Shown: positions 1-8,512 of the stretch, piece after piece | How the letters are laid out: each line of letters begins with the position of its first letter | Numbering within the stretch: position 1 is the first letter of the stretch | Assembly (NCBI GenBank): GCA_946999025.1 | Contig: CAMQBP010000001.1 | Coordinates: forward strand, 1-33,653 | DNA from: an uncultured Prevotella sp. | GTDB lineage: Bacteria > Bacteroidota > Bacteroidia > Bacteroidales > Bacteroidaceae | Length of the DNA: 33,653 nt | Direction: 5' to 3' | Translations under genes and position numbers: made by a program | The notes under the pieces: generated by a model | Database searches by the model: none | Told to the model about the DNA's origin: nothing | Seen by the model: the letters and a program-made list of their open reading frames with translations, nothing else

Positions 1-76
1 ATGCCATGCCACCAACTTCAACAGGCGTTGCAACAGAATTTCTCCAGAAGGGTTAGCTCATCTCAGAGCGAGACCA

Positions 77-1561
77 TTACCAGTGTGGATGTCTGCGAAC
101 GTCCTGCGTGCGTTGGTCAGCACTGGAGAGGCAAAGTAAGATGTCGCCTTCTTCCATTGGCAACTGTCCATTGGGAACCAAAACGGTCTTCCCGCGTTTC
201 ACCATCATGACGAGCGTGCCCTGAGGAACATCCATCTGCGAGAGCAAGTTACCGTTTTCAAGCATGGTCTCTGTGAGTGTCACCTCGCGCAACTTCGACC
301 CCAGCTCTTCTGGTATCTCCACCCCAAACTCGTTGCCCGTTTTCTCTTCGGGCATGTCAAGGTTGAGTTTTTTGGCGAAGAGCGAGATGGTGGTACCTTG
401 GATGGTCAGCGACAGCAGCGTGATGAAGAACACAATGTTGAACAAGATGTCAGCACCCTCCACGCCATTGATTAGCGGATAGGTGGCAAAGATAATAGGA
501 ACGGCGCCGCGCAAGCCCACCCAAGAGAGGAAAGCCTTGGCCTTGAAAGGTATGTTGCGATAGGGCAGCAGGCAGAAATATACGCTCAGCGGTCGCGCAA
601 CGAGCATCATGAAAACGGCAATGGCCAGAGCGAACAGGCTCACACCGATGAGTTCAGACGGATTGACCAGCAGACCGAGCGTGAGGAACAACACAATTTG
701 CAGCAGCCAAGTAAGACCTTCCATAAAGGTGGTCATCTCGCGGCGATACGACAGGCGGCAGTTGCCCACCACAAGTCCTGCGATGTACACCGCCAGGTAG
801 CCGTTGCCGTTCAGCAGGTCGGTCAGAGTGAAGGTGATGAACACCATGCTTAGCAGTAAAACAGGATAGAGAGATGGGTTCGGCAGGTTGATACGATTGG
901 CCAGCCACACAGCCAGTCGGCCAGCACCGTAGCCCAATGCGCTGCCCAGCACGAATTGCTCGGCCACATCGAACAACAGGTCAGTGAAAGAAAGTTCGCC
1001 TCCCGACAGAGCCACATTCATCAATGCGATGGTGAGCATGTAGGCCATCGGGTCGTTGCTACCGCTCTCCAGCTCGAGCATTGGCCGCAGCTTGTGCTTC
1101 AGGCCAATGCGTTGTGTGCGCAACAGGCTGAAGACCGATGCCGAATCGGTGGATGACATGGTGGCCGCCAGCAGCATCGACACGATGAGCGACAGCCTGA
1201 TATCCATCCCGGCCCACTGTGAGAGGGCAAAGATAAACCCGCCCGTGAGGACAGTGGTCATGATGACTCCCAGCGTAGAGAGTAGCACACCTGGGCCGAT
1301 AATAGGCTTGATTTCCTTGAACTTGGTGTCCATTCCTCCTGAAAAGAGAATGACGCTCAAGGCTATCATACCAATCATCTGCGTGTCTTTCGGACTGTCG
1401 AATGTTAAGCCGAGTCCTTCTTTGCCAAAGCCCATACCGGTAAAAAGGAACAGCAGCAGGGTGGGGATGCCGAACCGATAGCCTGTCTTGCTGATGAGAA
1501 TGCTGACCAGCACGAGGAACGAGCCAAATAGAAATATGTTTTCTGCCGTAAAGGTAATCAT
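77..1561 (-). CDS. Potassium/proton (CPA1 family, NhaP2-like) antiporter with C-terminal RCK_C domain
   Basis: Inner membrane cation/proton antiporter of 494 residues. About twelve hydrophobic segments fill residues 5-395. The CPA1 core motifs are visible: SSTDSASVF at about 136-144 and ESGSNDPMA at about 165-173, whose Asn-Asp pair is the ion-binding site in this family. Residues about 415-485 form a soluble RCK_C (TrkA_C) domain, which in NhaP2/CvrA-type proteins regulates transport. The length fits NhaP2-like proteins with one RCK_C domain. The start ATG at 1561 leads directly into the first membrane segment. The gene diverges from the SLC13-type permease at 1882, which also carries RCK_C domains. 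K+ versus Na+ preference cannot be read from the sequence; the RCK_C domain favours a K+/H+ antiporter. Confidence 0.9.
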   Translation of the reverse strand: MITFTAENIFLFGSFLVLVSILISKTGYRFGIPTLLLFLFTGMGFGKEGLGLTFDSPKDTQMIGMIALSVILFSGGMDTKFKEIKPIIGPGVLLSTLGVIMTTVLTGGFIFALSQWAGMDIRLSLIVSMLLAATMSSTDSASVFSLLRTQRIGLKHKLRPMLELESGSNDPMAYMLTIALMNVALSGGELSFTDLLFDVAEQFVLGSALGYGAGRLAVWLANRINLPNPSLYPVLLLSMVFITFTLTDLLNGNGYLAVYIAGLVVGNCRLSYRREMTTFMEGLTWLLQIVLFLTLGLLVNPSELIGVSLFALAIAVFMMLVARPLSVYFCLLPYRNIPFKAKAFLSWVGLRGAVPIIFATYPLINGVEGADILFNIVFFITLLSLTIQGTTISLFAKKLNLDMPEEKTGNEFGVEIPEELGSKLREVTLTETMLENGNLLSQMDVPQGTLVMMVKRGKTVLVPNGQLPMEEGDILLCLSSADQRTQDVRRHPHW

Positions 1562-1640
1562 AGCGCGTTAAGCAAATTGTTTAAATGTTTGTCATCTTGT
1601 GAACGACTTCATCATGATGGATGCTTCCGTTCATCATCTG

Positions 1641-1658
1641 CAAACTTACACAAAATTA
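1641..1658 (-). promoter_or_regulatory. Candidate -7 boxes for the antiporter gene
   Basis: Read on the minus strand, TAAGTTTG (1641-1648) and TAATTTTG (1651-1658) both match the Bacteroidetes -7 consensus TAnnTTTG. A TTG lies 22 bases upstream of the second box, slightly wider than the usual 19-21. The implied leader is about 80-90 bases. Confidence 0.35.
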
Positions 1659-1801
1659 TTAAATTCTATCTCTGTTTGAGCAAGAAAAGCATTTCTCTCC
1701 CATACGAATGTCATGAATAACTCATACCATAAAAACATGCCACCATGTGTTGTAAGCTGTTATTTTCTGTACATGACAGCCCGATTGTCATTTTTTTTTC
1801 G

Positions 1802-1809
1802 TATTTTTG
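1802..1809 (+). promoter_or_regulatory. Candidate -7 box for the SLC13-type permease gene
   Basis: TATTTTTG matches TAnnTTTG and lies about 70 bases before the start codon at 1882. No TTTG stands at the expected -33 distance; the nearest TTG (1785-1787) is only 14 bases away. Assignment rests on the -7 box alone. Confidence 0.35.
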
Positions 1810-1881
1810 CAAATAGTTATCATGAAATAACTAATTGTTCACGCTATTTTATTTACAACCAGAAATATATTTTATTTTAAT

Positions 1882-3714
1882 ATGATTCTTACACTCATTG
1901 TACTTCTTGTTACAGTCATCATGTTTGTCGTTGGTCGTCTGCGTGCCGATATTGTAGCCTTGTGCGCCCTTTCAGTATTGCTTTTGGCTGGTATTCTAAC
2001 GCCTGAAGAGGCTCTCTCTGGCTTTTCTTCCAAGGTAGTCATCATGATGATTGGCTTGTTTGTGGTGGGCGGTGCCATTCTGCAAACAGGATTAGCCAAG
2101 GCAGCCAGCCAGCGCATCATACGCTTATCCAAGGGCAATGACATCAAACTTTTCTTGTTGGTGATTCTCACTACCTCCTTCATTGGTGCCTTTGTCAGCA
2201 ATACAGGCACCGTGGCACTGATGATGCCCATTGTGGTGAGCATGGCGGCACAGTCGAACACAAGTCCTGGCAAGCTGCTTATGCCACTGGCCTTTGCCAG
2301 TAGTCTGGGCGGTATGCTCACACTTATTGGTACGCCGCCCAACCTTGTTATTCAGGAAGCACTCACCGACGCAGGTTTTGAACCATTGTCGTTCTTCTCA
2401 TTCTTCCCCGTAGGCCTCGTATGTATTACCTTAGGTATCATAGTGCTGTTGCCGCTGAGCCGTATATTCCTTGGCAAGGACAAGAAAGAAGGAAGGCGCA
2501 GGAAGTCCAAGAGCAAGAGCATGGACGAACTGGTGTCCGAATATCAGTTGCAAAGCTATACGGAGGCCTACCGCATTGGCAGCCACTCGCCACTTGTGGG
2601 AAAGACGGTAGCCCAGCTCGACCTGCGCAACAAGCATGGCCTGTCGATTATTGAAATCAGGAAAGAACCAACCAATACCGACCGCATCATGCGGCAGGTT
2701 AAGCAGAATGTACCCAAGCCATCTACCGTGCTGCGCGTTGGTCATCTACTGTACCTTGCGGGCGATACCGACAAGATGAAAGCTTTTGCTGCGGAAAATG
2801 GGTTGGCTAAGCTCGATGACAGTTCGGTTGACTTCTATGACATTGGTATGGCTGAGCTGGTGTTGATGCCCAATTCGCGCATCAATGGCATACGTCTCAA
2901 GGATTCGGGCATTGGCGAACAATACAATATCAATGTAGTGGGAATCCGCCGCCATGGCGATTATATGCTGAAGAACCTTGCCGACCAAAGGCTGTTGGCT
3001 GGTGACGTACTGCTGGTGCAAGGCTTGTGGAGCAACATCGACAAGTTGGACATGGCTGAAAGCGACTGGGTAGTGCTGGGCAGACCTATCGAACAAGCCA
3101 GTAAGGTAACGCTCAACTACAAGGCACCCGTTGCTGCGCTCATCATGCTGCTGATGGTATGTATGATGGTGTTCGACTTTATTCCCGTAGAGCCCGTTAC
3201 TGCTGTCATCGTGGCGGGATTGCTCATGGTGCTCACAGGTTGTTTCCGAAATGTTGAGGCGGCCTACAAAACCATCAAGTGGGAGAGCATCGTACTCATC
3301 GCTGCCATGATGCCCATGTCCATTGCTTTGGAGAAGACGGGTGTTTCGGCTCTTATATCCAGCTCGCTGGTCAATGCCTTGGGTAACATGGGTCCCATGG
3401 TGCTGCTGGCAGGGGTTTATTACACTACCACACTCTTAACCATGTTCATCAGCAACACCGCTACGGCCGTGCTCATGGCACCCATCGCCATGTCGGCGGC
3501 CTCACAGGTAGGAGTAAGCCCTTACGCATTCCTTTTTGCCGTGACGTTGGGTGCCAGCATGTGTTTCGCATCGCCTTTCTCCACGCCACCCAATGCGCTG
3601 GTGATGAAGGCTGGGCAATACCAGTTCATGGACTATATCAAGGTAGGCTTGCCCCTTCAGCTGCTTATCGGTCTGGTGATGACGTTTGTGCTGCCCTTGC
3701 TGTTCCCGTTCTAA
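1882..3714 (+). CDS. SLC13 (DASS) family permease with two central RCK_C domains
   Basis: Inner membrane permease of 610 residues from the divalent anion/sodium symporter superfamily. Hydrophobic segments at both ends flank a soluble middle of about residues 205-405. That middle holds two successive RCK_C-like units, the first around RIGSHSPLVGKTV and the second around MPNSRINGIRLKDSGIG. The membrane halves carry paired SNTGTVALMMPI and SNTATAVLMAPI motifs, typical of the inverted-repeat transport sites of this superfamily. The layout matches bacterial SLC13 permeases often annotated as sulfate, phosphate or dicarboxylate carriers; the substrate cannot be inferred. The start ATG at 1882 begins the first membrane helix, with no clear ribosome-binding site, as is common in Bacteroidota. 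The gene diverges from the antiporter at 77-1561. Confidence 0.9.
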   Translation: MILTLIVLLVTVIMFVVGRLRADIVALCALSVLLLAGILTPEEALSGFSSKVVIMMIGLFVVGGAILQTGLAKAASQRIIRLSKGNDIKLFLLVILTTSFIGAFVSNTGTVALMMPIVVSMAAQSNTSPGKLLMPLAFASSLGGMLTLIGTPPNLVIQEALTDAGFEPLSFFSFFPVGLVCITLGIIVLLPLSRIFLGKDKKEGRRRKSKSKSMDELVSEYQLQSYTEAYRIGSHSPLVGKTVAQLDLRNKHGLSIIEIRKEPTNTDRIMRQVKQNVPKPSTVLRVGHLLYLAGDTDKMKAFAAENGLAKLDDSSVDFYDIGMAELVLMPNSRINGIRLKDSGIGEQYNINVVGIRRHGDYMLKNLADQRLLAGDVLLVQGLWSNIDKLDMAESDWVVLGRPIEQASKVTLNYKAPVAALIMLLMVCMMVFDFIPVEPVTAVIVAGLLMVLTGCFRNVEAAYKTIKWESIVLIAAMMPMSIALEKTGVSALISSSLVNALGNMGPMVLLAGVYYTTTLLTMFISNTATAVLMAPIAMSAASQVGVSPYAFLFAVTLGASMCFASPFSTPPNALVMKAGQYQFMDYIKVGLPLQLLIGLVMTFVLPLLFPF

Positions 3715-3840
3715 AGACTCTGCATGCTTTTCATGAGGCATGTTTAACCCTCATAACGCCCAATTTTATTGTTTTGACAACAGCATGGGCAAATGGGTTT
3801 GAAAGGTTGTGTGTGGAAACCACGATGCTCAACAATGATG

Positions 3841-3935
3841 AATTTTCTTGACAACGAATCTCTTCATATTTGACGTATTTCCCAACAACCTTTTCAGTCG
3901 TTGCAAATACGGCCAGCATGCGAAGGTTTTGTAAG
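3841..3935 (+). repeat. Intergenic hairpin repeat, copy A
   Basis: The inverted arms CGTATTT (3874-3880) and AAATACG (3905-3911) are separated by 24 bases. TTTGTAAG ends at 3935, exactly 24 bases after the right arm. The 12-mer TTTTCTTGACAA (3843-3854) precedes the hairpin by about 20 bases. The same elements recur with identical spacing at 25058-25119, and the hairpin and tail recur at 15118-15179. The loop sequence differs between copies while the arms are kept. Confidence 0.7.
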
Positions 3936-4501
3936 TGGTTTTGATACAATTGGTTACAGATATGATTGTTTCTATGCCACTTTTTTTCATGCATTTTTAA
4001 GCCAATAGCAATGCTTTAAGGGTGCAATTCGCATGCTTTTGCCCTGTTACCCCATATCAGTTGGCCACCAAAAGAGTGTATCTGTGGGTATGAAAGCATT
4101 ACTTTATGGGCAAAAATAGAATTTTCTGATCCACCAATCATTCGATTTGCATCCTGCGTGCCTATCATTTTTTTCTAGATGATCAACATTGATGAGCTGT
4201 TTTAGGCCCGTTTTTCGGGTAAAATTTTCAACATTTACTGCGTTCTGATGTGATTCATAATATTTTGCTTTGATGAATTATGATGTTGTATTCAAAATGA
4301 CCATTGATTGTTGTGAGCTTGACTGACAACGAAAAAAATGCAGCATGTGGCTATTGATTTTGCTGACAACCTGGTCGTGCGTCCCTATATTATTCTCTTG
4401 GCTGATTCACAAGAGGCTATGTTTGTTACCGCATAAGCATTGGATCTTGTAGTGAGAACGACTTTTCTTGTAATTTTATATGGATAAATAAGATTGTTTT
4501 G

Positions 4502-4509
4502 TAAATTTG
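4502..4509 (+). promoter_or_regulatory. Candidate -7 box for the endonuclease I gene
   Basis: TAAATTTG is an exact TAnnTTTG match 28 bases before the ATG at 4538, implying a short leader of about 20 bases. No TTTG lies at the usual -33 distance. Confidence 0.4.
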
Positions 4510-4537
4510 CAAACAATCAAATTCAAATTATTTCTTG

Positions 4538-6088
4538 ATGCTGAAATTGTTTACTCTGCGACATATCCTCTTGTCAACGCTCATGTTAGTAACTGTAACC
4601 TTGTGGGCCCAGGGTCCCAACCACACGGGAACCTATTACGAACGTACCAACGGAAAAACGGGTGCCGCGTTGAAGACAGCCTTTTTTCACGTCATTTCTG
4701 GTACCATTCACGGGTCTTATAATGGGCTTTGGGCGATTTACCATACGTCCGATCGGCGAGCTGACGGCAAACTTTACGACATCTATTCCAACACCACCAA
4801 TTATGTCATTGGCAGTAGTGCGCAAGGACATCCCTCTTCAGGTGAAGGCGATGGCTACAATCGGGAGCACACGGTGCCTAAGAGTTGGTTCTTTAAAGCC
4901 GAGCCGATGGTGTATGATGCTCATCACATCCTTCCCTCGGATGGTTATGTGAACAATCGAAGAAGTAATTTTCCTTATGGCGAAACTAAGGGTGAGAAGT
5001 ATCAGTCGAACAACGGATTCAGCAAACTTGGAAGATGTACGTTGCCAGGTTACGGTGGAACTGTGTTTGAACCCAACGATGAATACAAGGGCGATTTGGC
5101 TCGAATCTATTTCTACATGATTACTTGTTATGAGAGTAGTGTATCAAAATGGTCGAGCGGAAGTGGAGGTACCAACATCTTTTCGGGAAATGCCTACAAG
5201 CCGTTGGTCAAATGGCAGATGGACATGCTGCTGCGTTGGGCGAAGAAAGATCCTGTGAGTGACAAGGAGATTAAGCGCAATGAGGCAGTGGCAAAGGCTC
5301 AAGGCAACAGAAATCCGTTTGTTGACTATCCAGGTTTGGAGGATTATTTCTGGGGCGATTCTGTGAATGTAGCCTTTAGTTATGATCATTACCGCAGCGG
5401 AGGCAGCGTCGTGGTGCCTGATCCTAATCCAGACCCAACGCCCCAACCGGGCGTGGATGGCGTGGTTTTCAATGAGTCGTTTGCATCGGGCAAGGGGATG
5501 TTCACTGTCGACAACAAGCAATTGTCGAATGGCATGACTTACGTTTGGTCTAAATACGCGAACGACAAAGTGCAGTGTATGAAGGCCTCTGCCTATGTCA
5601 AAGGCACAAACAAGGCTGCTGAAAGCTGGTTGGTATCGCCTGTCATCGATCTGACTGCGTATGATAAAGCGCAAATGAGCTTTGAACAGGCCTGCAACTA
5701 TTTAAAGAGTTACAAAAATAGGGGAGGAGAATTCTTGTCTGTGAAGGTTCGAGAGATAGGACAATCAGCTTGGACGAACTTGAATGTTGAGATTCCCGGA
5801 CTTGAAAATTGGACGTTCGCACAGACCAATCCCATCAATTTGAGTGCCTATGCTGGCAAGAAAATACAAGTGGCTTTCGCCTATAAGAGTACCACTTCGT
5901 GTGCGCCGACATGGGAAATCAGGAACTTAAAGATGACAGGAAGTGTGCCTACGGGCATCTCCCGAGTAATTACCGATTGGCAAAAACTGGACCCAGCGGC
6001 ACCGATGTATGATTTGTTTGGGCACCGGGTGCGCAAGAATTACAGAGGAGTGGTGATTCAACATGGCAGAAAACATCTCAAGAAATAA
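4538..6088 (+). CDS. Secreted endonuclease I family nuclease with C-terminal sorting-like tail
   Basis: Extracellular or surface nuclease of 516 residues. A signal peptide occupies residues 1-24, ending around TLWAQ. Residues about 35-275 are an Endonuclease I (EndA/NucM) domain, with the metal/active-site motif NREHTVPKSWF at about 108-118, DAHHILPSD at about 127-135 and GNRNPFVDYP near 255-265. A low-complexity Asp-Pro linker follows. A beta-rich domain of about residues 310-465 resembles choice-of-anchor/cleaved-adhesin modules. The last 30 residues, including MYDLFGHRV, resemble the C-terminal tails of Prevotella proteins exported by the type IX system. The ATG at 4538 is preferred over an adjacent upstream TTG. 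Likely roles are digestion of extracellular DNA for nutrients or biofilm turnover. Confidence 0.88.
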   Translation: MLKLFTLRHILLSTLMLVTVTLWAQGPNHTGTYYERTNGKTGAALKTAFFHVISGTIHGSYNGLWAIYHTSDRRADGKLYDIYSNTTNYVIGSSAQGHPSSGEGDGYNREHTVPKSWFFKAEPMVYDAHHILPSDGYVNNRRSNFPYGETKGEKYQSNNGFSKLGRCTLPGYGGTVFEPNDEYKGDLARIYFYMITCYESSVSKWSSGSGGTNIFSGNAYKPLVKWQMDMLLRWAKKDPVSDKEIKRNEAVAKAQGNRNPFVDYPGLEDYFWGDSVNVAFSYDHYRSGGSVVVPDPNPDPTPQPGVDGVVFNESFASGKGMFTVDNKQLSNGMTYVWSKYANDKVQCMKASAYVKGTNKAAESWLVSPVIDLTAYDKAQMSFEQACNYLKSYKNRGGEFLSVKVREIGQSAWTNLNVEIPGLENWTFAQTNPINLSAYAGKKIQVAFAYKSTTSCAPTWEIRNLKMTGSVPTGISRVITDWQKLDPAAPMYDLFGHRVRKNYRGVVIQHGRKHLKK

Positions 6089-6161
6089 CGGAATTTAGTT
6101 GGGACAAATGGCGTGATACTGCTGAAAAAAATGTATCTTAGCAGAAAAATTGGAGGCTGAC

Positions 6162-6668
6162 ATGAGAAATGAGTTCCTTTTATGTAGCGTGTTTGCTCTT
6201 CTGGTGGGATGCTCATCAAGCCGTTTGACGCCACAGCAAAAGGCTGTGAAGTCGGCTTGGACGGCGCAAAAGGTTCACGAAGCCATTGAAAATAAAAAGA
6301 TGGCGGTGGATATCAATTACGTCATTCCTTTCCGTGGGGGTATGAAACATCTGGACTACGGGTATGACATCCGCCTCTCTGGCGACACGCTCTATTCTTA
6401 TCTTCCATACTATGGACGTGCCTACAACATTCCATACGGGGGCGGAAAGGGCTTGGTGTTCGACGCTCCTATTCAGGATTATGCTGTCAGTAAGCCTAAA
6501 AAAGGGTTGACAAAAATGGATATCTATGTAGAAAACGATGAAGATCGATATGCGTATCTGATGGAAATTTTTGATAACGGACAGGTTAACCTGCTGGTAA
6601 GGGCGCAAAAACGTGAACAAATTTTGTTCAGAGGAAAACTTGTTATCAAGGATAAAAATGAACAATAG
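6162..6668 (+). CDS. DUF4251 family lipoprotein
   Basis: A lipoprotein of 168 residues with a short signal peptide and lipobox LVGC (Cys17). The body resembles the Bacteroidota-specific DUF4251 family: an N-terminal helix with QQKAV, then a beta-rich half with DIRLSGDTLYSYLPYYGRAY around residues 67-86. The function of this family is unknown. The start ATG at 6162 has a GGAGG at 6152-6156, a good ribosome-binding site for this organism, and is better than the in-frame TTG at 6150. It follows the nuclease gene by 73 bases and may share its transcript. Confidence 0.8.
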   Translation: MRNEFLLCSVFALLVGCSSSRLTPQQKAVKSAWTAQKVHEAIENKKMAVDINYVIPFRGGMKHLDYGYDIRLSGDTLYSYLPYYGRAYNIPYGGGKGLVFDAPIQDYAVSKPKKGLTKMDIYVENDEDRYAYLMEIFDNGQVNLLVRAQKREQILFRGKLVIKDKNEQ

Positions 6669-6762
6669 TAGATGCATCGCCCTTCTTATAGCCTGTGTTG
6701 GATGCGCATGTGGTTGTGGAATGGTGCCAGATACCTTGTCCCATGATTTGATATGTCTTTAA
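6658..6762 (+). CDS. Possible 34-residue cysteine-rich lipoprotein-like peptide
   Basis: A small reading frame whose ATG lies inside the end of the DUF4251 gene, overlapping it by 11 bases. The predicted peptide starts MNNSRCIALLIACVGC, has a hydrophobic core followed by a lipobox-like ACVGC, and contains six cysteines in 34 residues (positions 6, 13, 16, 18, 20 and 33). Overlap with the upstream stop would allow translational coupling. It could be a tiny lipoprotein or a chance frame; length alone does not decide. Confidence 0.3.
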   Translation: MNNSRCIALLIACVGCACGCGMVPDTLSHDLICL

Positions 6763-6793
6763 GCAATCGTGCCAATCCATAGCTGTTTGATTC

Positions 6794-7639
6794 ATGACCA
6801 ACCCACATTTACATCCTTATCGGCACCATCATCATCGCCATCACCACAACCGTTCACGGTGGAGGAAAAGGCTGAAGGTCATGGCTATTGTGGTGTCTGT
6901 TCTGTTTTTTGTGTTCTGTTCGGTGGTTATCTTTTTCCCAGAGCAGTACAGAAGTTTTCTTTCAGGTCTGCAAACTTCGGTTTGGCAAAGCGGATTGCTG
7001 CCTCATCCACGGAGCAAATATCATTATGACGGTATCGATGTTTCGCATCATCAAGGACTAATTGATTGGCCTTTGGTGGCCAGCGACACATGCATTCAGT
7101 TTGTATACATCAAAGCTACCGAGGGAAGTACGCACGTCGATACACTTTATCAGTACAATATACGAGAGGCTAAGCGTGCGGGATTGTTGGTTGGATCGTA
7201 TCATTTTTTGACCTCTTCCAGTTCTATGCGTTCACAATTCAACAATTTTATGACCCAGGTTGACAGTACATCTCAGCATCTTTTGCCGATGGTTGATGTG
7301 GAATGGTCGGGGGTAAAAGGGTGGAATAAGCGTCAATTGCAGGACAGTTTGGCCGTTTTTCTATGGTTGGTGAAGCAACATTACGGTTCGTATCCGCTAC
7401 TTTATGCCGATAGTCGCTTCTATAACGCACATCTTTCGCCCCGTTTTGACAAGCTACCCCTATTCATTGCCCGTTATAGTGATGAGGCTCCCGTGGTGAA
7501 GGGCGCTCATCGGCACTATATATGGCAACGCGATCAGCATGGATGGGTGAGTGGTATCAATCGTGAAGTGGATTTGAATGCGTTTGCATCCGGCACGACA
7601 ATCACTGATATCCTGCTGCCATTAAAATCGAATGAATAA
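6794..7639 (+). CDS. GH25 family lysozyme, membrane anchored
   Basis: A predicted peptidoglycan muramidase of 281 residues. The N-terminus is a basic, histidine-rich tail with nine His in residues 5-18. A single membrane segment at about 29-48 follows, giving a type II membrane topology with the enzyme in the periplasm. The GH25 domain covers about 77-272: YDGIDVSHHQG near 78-88 carries the first active-site Asp (Asp82), and MVDVEW at 166-171 carries the Asp168/Glu170 pair expected for catalysis. FVYIKATEG at 103-111 is another family signature. The ATG at 6794 was chosen because it begins the tail directly before the anchor. A role in cell-wall remodelling is inferred. Confidence 0.9.
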   Translation: MTNPHLHPYRHHHHRHHHNRSRWRKRLKVMAIVVSVLFFVFCSVVIFFPEQYRSFLSGLQTSVWQSGLLPHPRSKYHYDGIDVSHHQGLIDWPLVASDTCIQFVYIKATEGSTHVDTLYQYNIREAKRAGLLVGSYHFLTSSSSMRSQFNNFMTQVDSTSQHLLPMVDVEWSGVKGWNKRQLQDSLAVFLWLVKQHYGSYPLLYADSRFYNAHLSPRFDKLPLFIARYSDEAPVVKGAHRHYIWQRDQHGWVSGINREVDLNAFASGTTITDILLPLKSNE

Positions 7640-7762
7640 TAACTTCTGGCAAGAAAAAGTTGTTCTAAGAGATTCAAATCAGTCTGCCGAAGCCATTCAT
7701 TGTGGTTTATGCTCGAAAGGAAAGGTTGTATTTATCTTGATAATGATACGAGCGGGAAGGAT

Positions 7763-8512
7763 TTATTGCAGCTCCAATTCCACCGGACAGTGGTCGCTTC
7801 CTAAAATCTCTGTATGTATTTTGGCGTCAACGAGGCGTTCTTTGAGCCGTTCTGAAATGAGAAAATAGTCGATACGCCAGCCGGCATTCTTTTCTCTTGC
7901 ACGAAATCTGTACGACCACCACGAGTAGGTTACTTGCTCAGGATAGAGATGGCGAAAGGTATCTACAAAGCCATTGTTAAGCAAAATGGTCATCTTTTCA
8001 CGCTCTTCGTCCGTAAATCCGGCATTGCGGCGATTGGTCTTTGGATTTTTCAGGTCGATTTCTTCATGAGCAACGTTCAGGTCTCCGCAGATAATCACTG
8101 GTTTGATTGCATCCAACTGCATAACGTAAGCTCGGAAATCGTCTTCCCATTGCATGCGATAGTCAAGTCTGCGAAGCTCATCTTGCGAGTTGGGAACATA
8201 GACGGTGATGAGGAAAAAGTCCTCCATCTCCATGGTTATCACCCGTCCTTCGTGGTCGTGTTCGTCTATTCCCAAGCCATACGTCACGTTCAGTGGTTCG
8301 TGTTTGGTGTAGATGGCGGTACCCGAATAGCCTTTCTTGTCGGCATAGTTCCAGTACGATTGATAGCCTTCAAACTGTAAGTCCAATTGGCCTGCCTGCA
8401 TTTTGGTTTCTTGCAAACAAAAAAAGTCAGCGTCCAAATGATGGAATGATGCTTCAAAATCCTTCTTCACACAGGCCCTCAGCCCGTTAACGTTCCATGA
8501 GATAAACTTCAT
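7763..8512 (-). CDS. xth: Exodeoxyribonuclease III / AP endonuclease
   Basis: A DNA repair enzyme of the exonuclease III (ExoA/XthA) family, 249 residues, which cuts at abasic sites and trims 3' ends. The family motifs are in order: MKFISWNVNGLR at the N-terminus (Asn7), CLQETK with the metal-binding Glu35, CGDLNVAHEEIDL in the middle, and GSDHCPV near the C-terminus with the catalytic His. The start at 8512 begins exactly at the conserved MKFISWNVNG; an in-frame ATG 36 bases upstream would add 12 residues outside the family norm. The gene lies 159 bases downstream of folE on the same strand and converges with the GH25 gene. Confidence 0.95.
   Translation of the reverse strand: MKFISWNVNGLRACVKKDFEASFHHLDADFFCLQETKMQAGQLDLQFEGYQSYWNYADKKGYSGTAIYTKHEPLNVTYGLGIDEHDHEGRVITMEMEDFFLITVYVPNSQDELRRLDYRMQWEDDFRAYVMQLDAIKPVIICGDLNVAHEEIDLKNPKTNRRNAGFTDEEREKMTILLNNGFVDTFRHLYPEQVTYSWWSYRFRAREKNAGWRIDYFLISERLKERLVDAKIHTEILGSDHCPVELELQ

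Larger units (their letters stand above)
1562..1881. other. Divergent intergenic region between two transporter genes
   Basis: This 320-base AT-rich gap must hold the promoters of both flanking genes. TAnnTTTG boxes lie on the minus strand at 1641-1648 and 1651-1658 and on the plus strand at 1802-1809. I see no RNA gene, terminator or further coding sequence. Confidence 0.6.
3715..4537. other. Long non-coding gap with repeat copy A
   Basis: About 820 bases without a convincing gene. The left third contains intergenic repeat copy A (3841-3935) and, after it, degenerate ATGCTTTT-type motifs (about 3985-4045) similar to those in the gaps at 14839 and 24879. The core CCCG/CGGG with flanking TTTTA/TAAAA at 4200-4224 can fold into a short hairpin followed by four T. 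The right end carries the endonuclease promoter box. TGACAAC occurs four times (near 3775, 3850, 4322 and 4363). Confidence 0.6.

Noticed and set aside
1..210. Plus-strand open frame at the left edge
   Set aside because: Mostly antisense to the antiporter C-terminus, with no family resemblance. Bases 1-76 alone show no supportable gene; an ATG on the minus strand at 7-5 leaves too little to judge.
3715..3760. GCATG/CATGC inverted repeat right after the SLC13-type stop
   Set aside because: Arms of five bases and a short T stretch are not enough for a terminator call.
4200..4228. Hairpin TTTTA-CCCG/CGGG-TAAAA as terminator of the SLC13-type gene
   Set aside because: It lies almost 490 bases past the stop, its core stem is only 4 GC-rich pairs with a two-base bulge, and only four T follow. 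Too weak to call.
3715..4537. tRNA, riboswitch or small RNA in the long gaps
   Set aside because: No cloverleaf, T-loop (GGTTCRA) or known riboswitch core was recognised in this gap or in those at 14839 and 24879. Unknown small RNAs cannot be excluded by eye.
5144..5674. 176-codon minus-strand open frame
   Set aside because: Antisense to the endonuclease I gene, with no signal peptide, motif or upstream promoter.
7632..7868. 78-codon plus-strand frame after the GH25 gene
   Set aside because: Half of it is antisense to the exonuclease III gene, and its composition is not protein-like.
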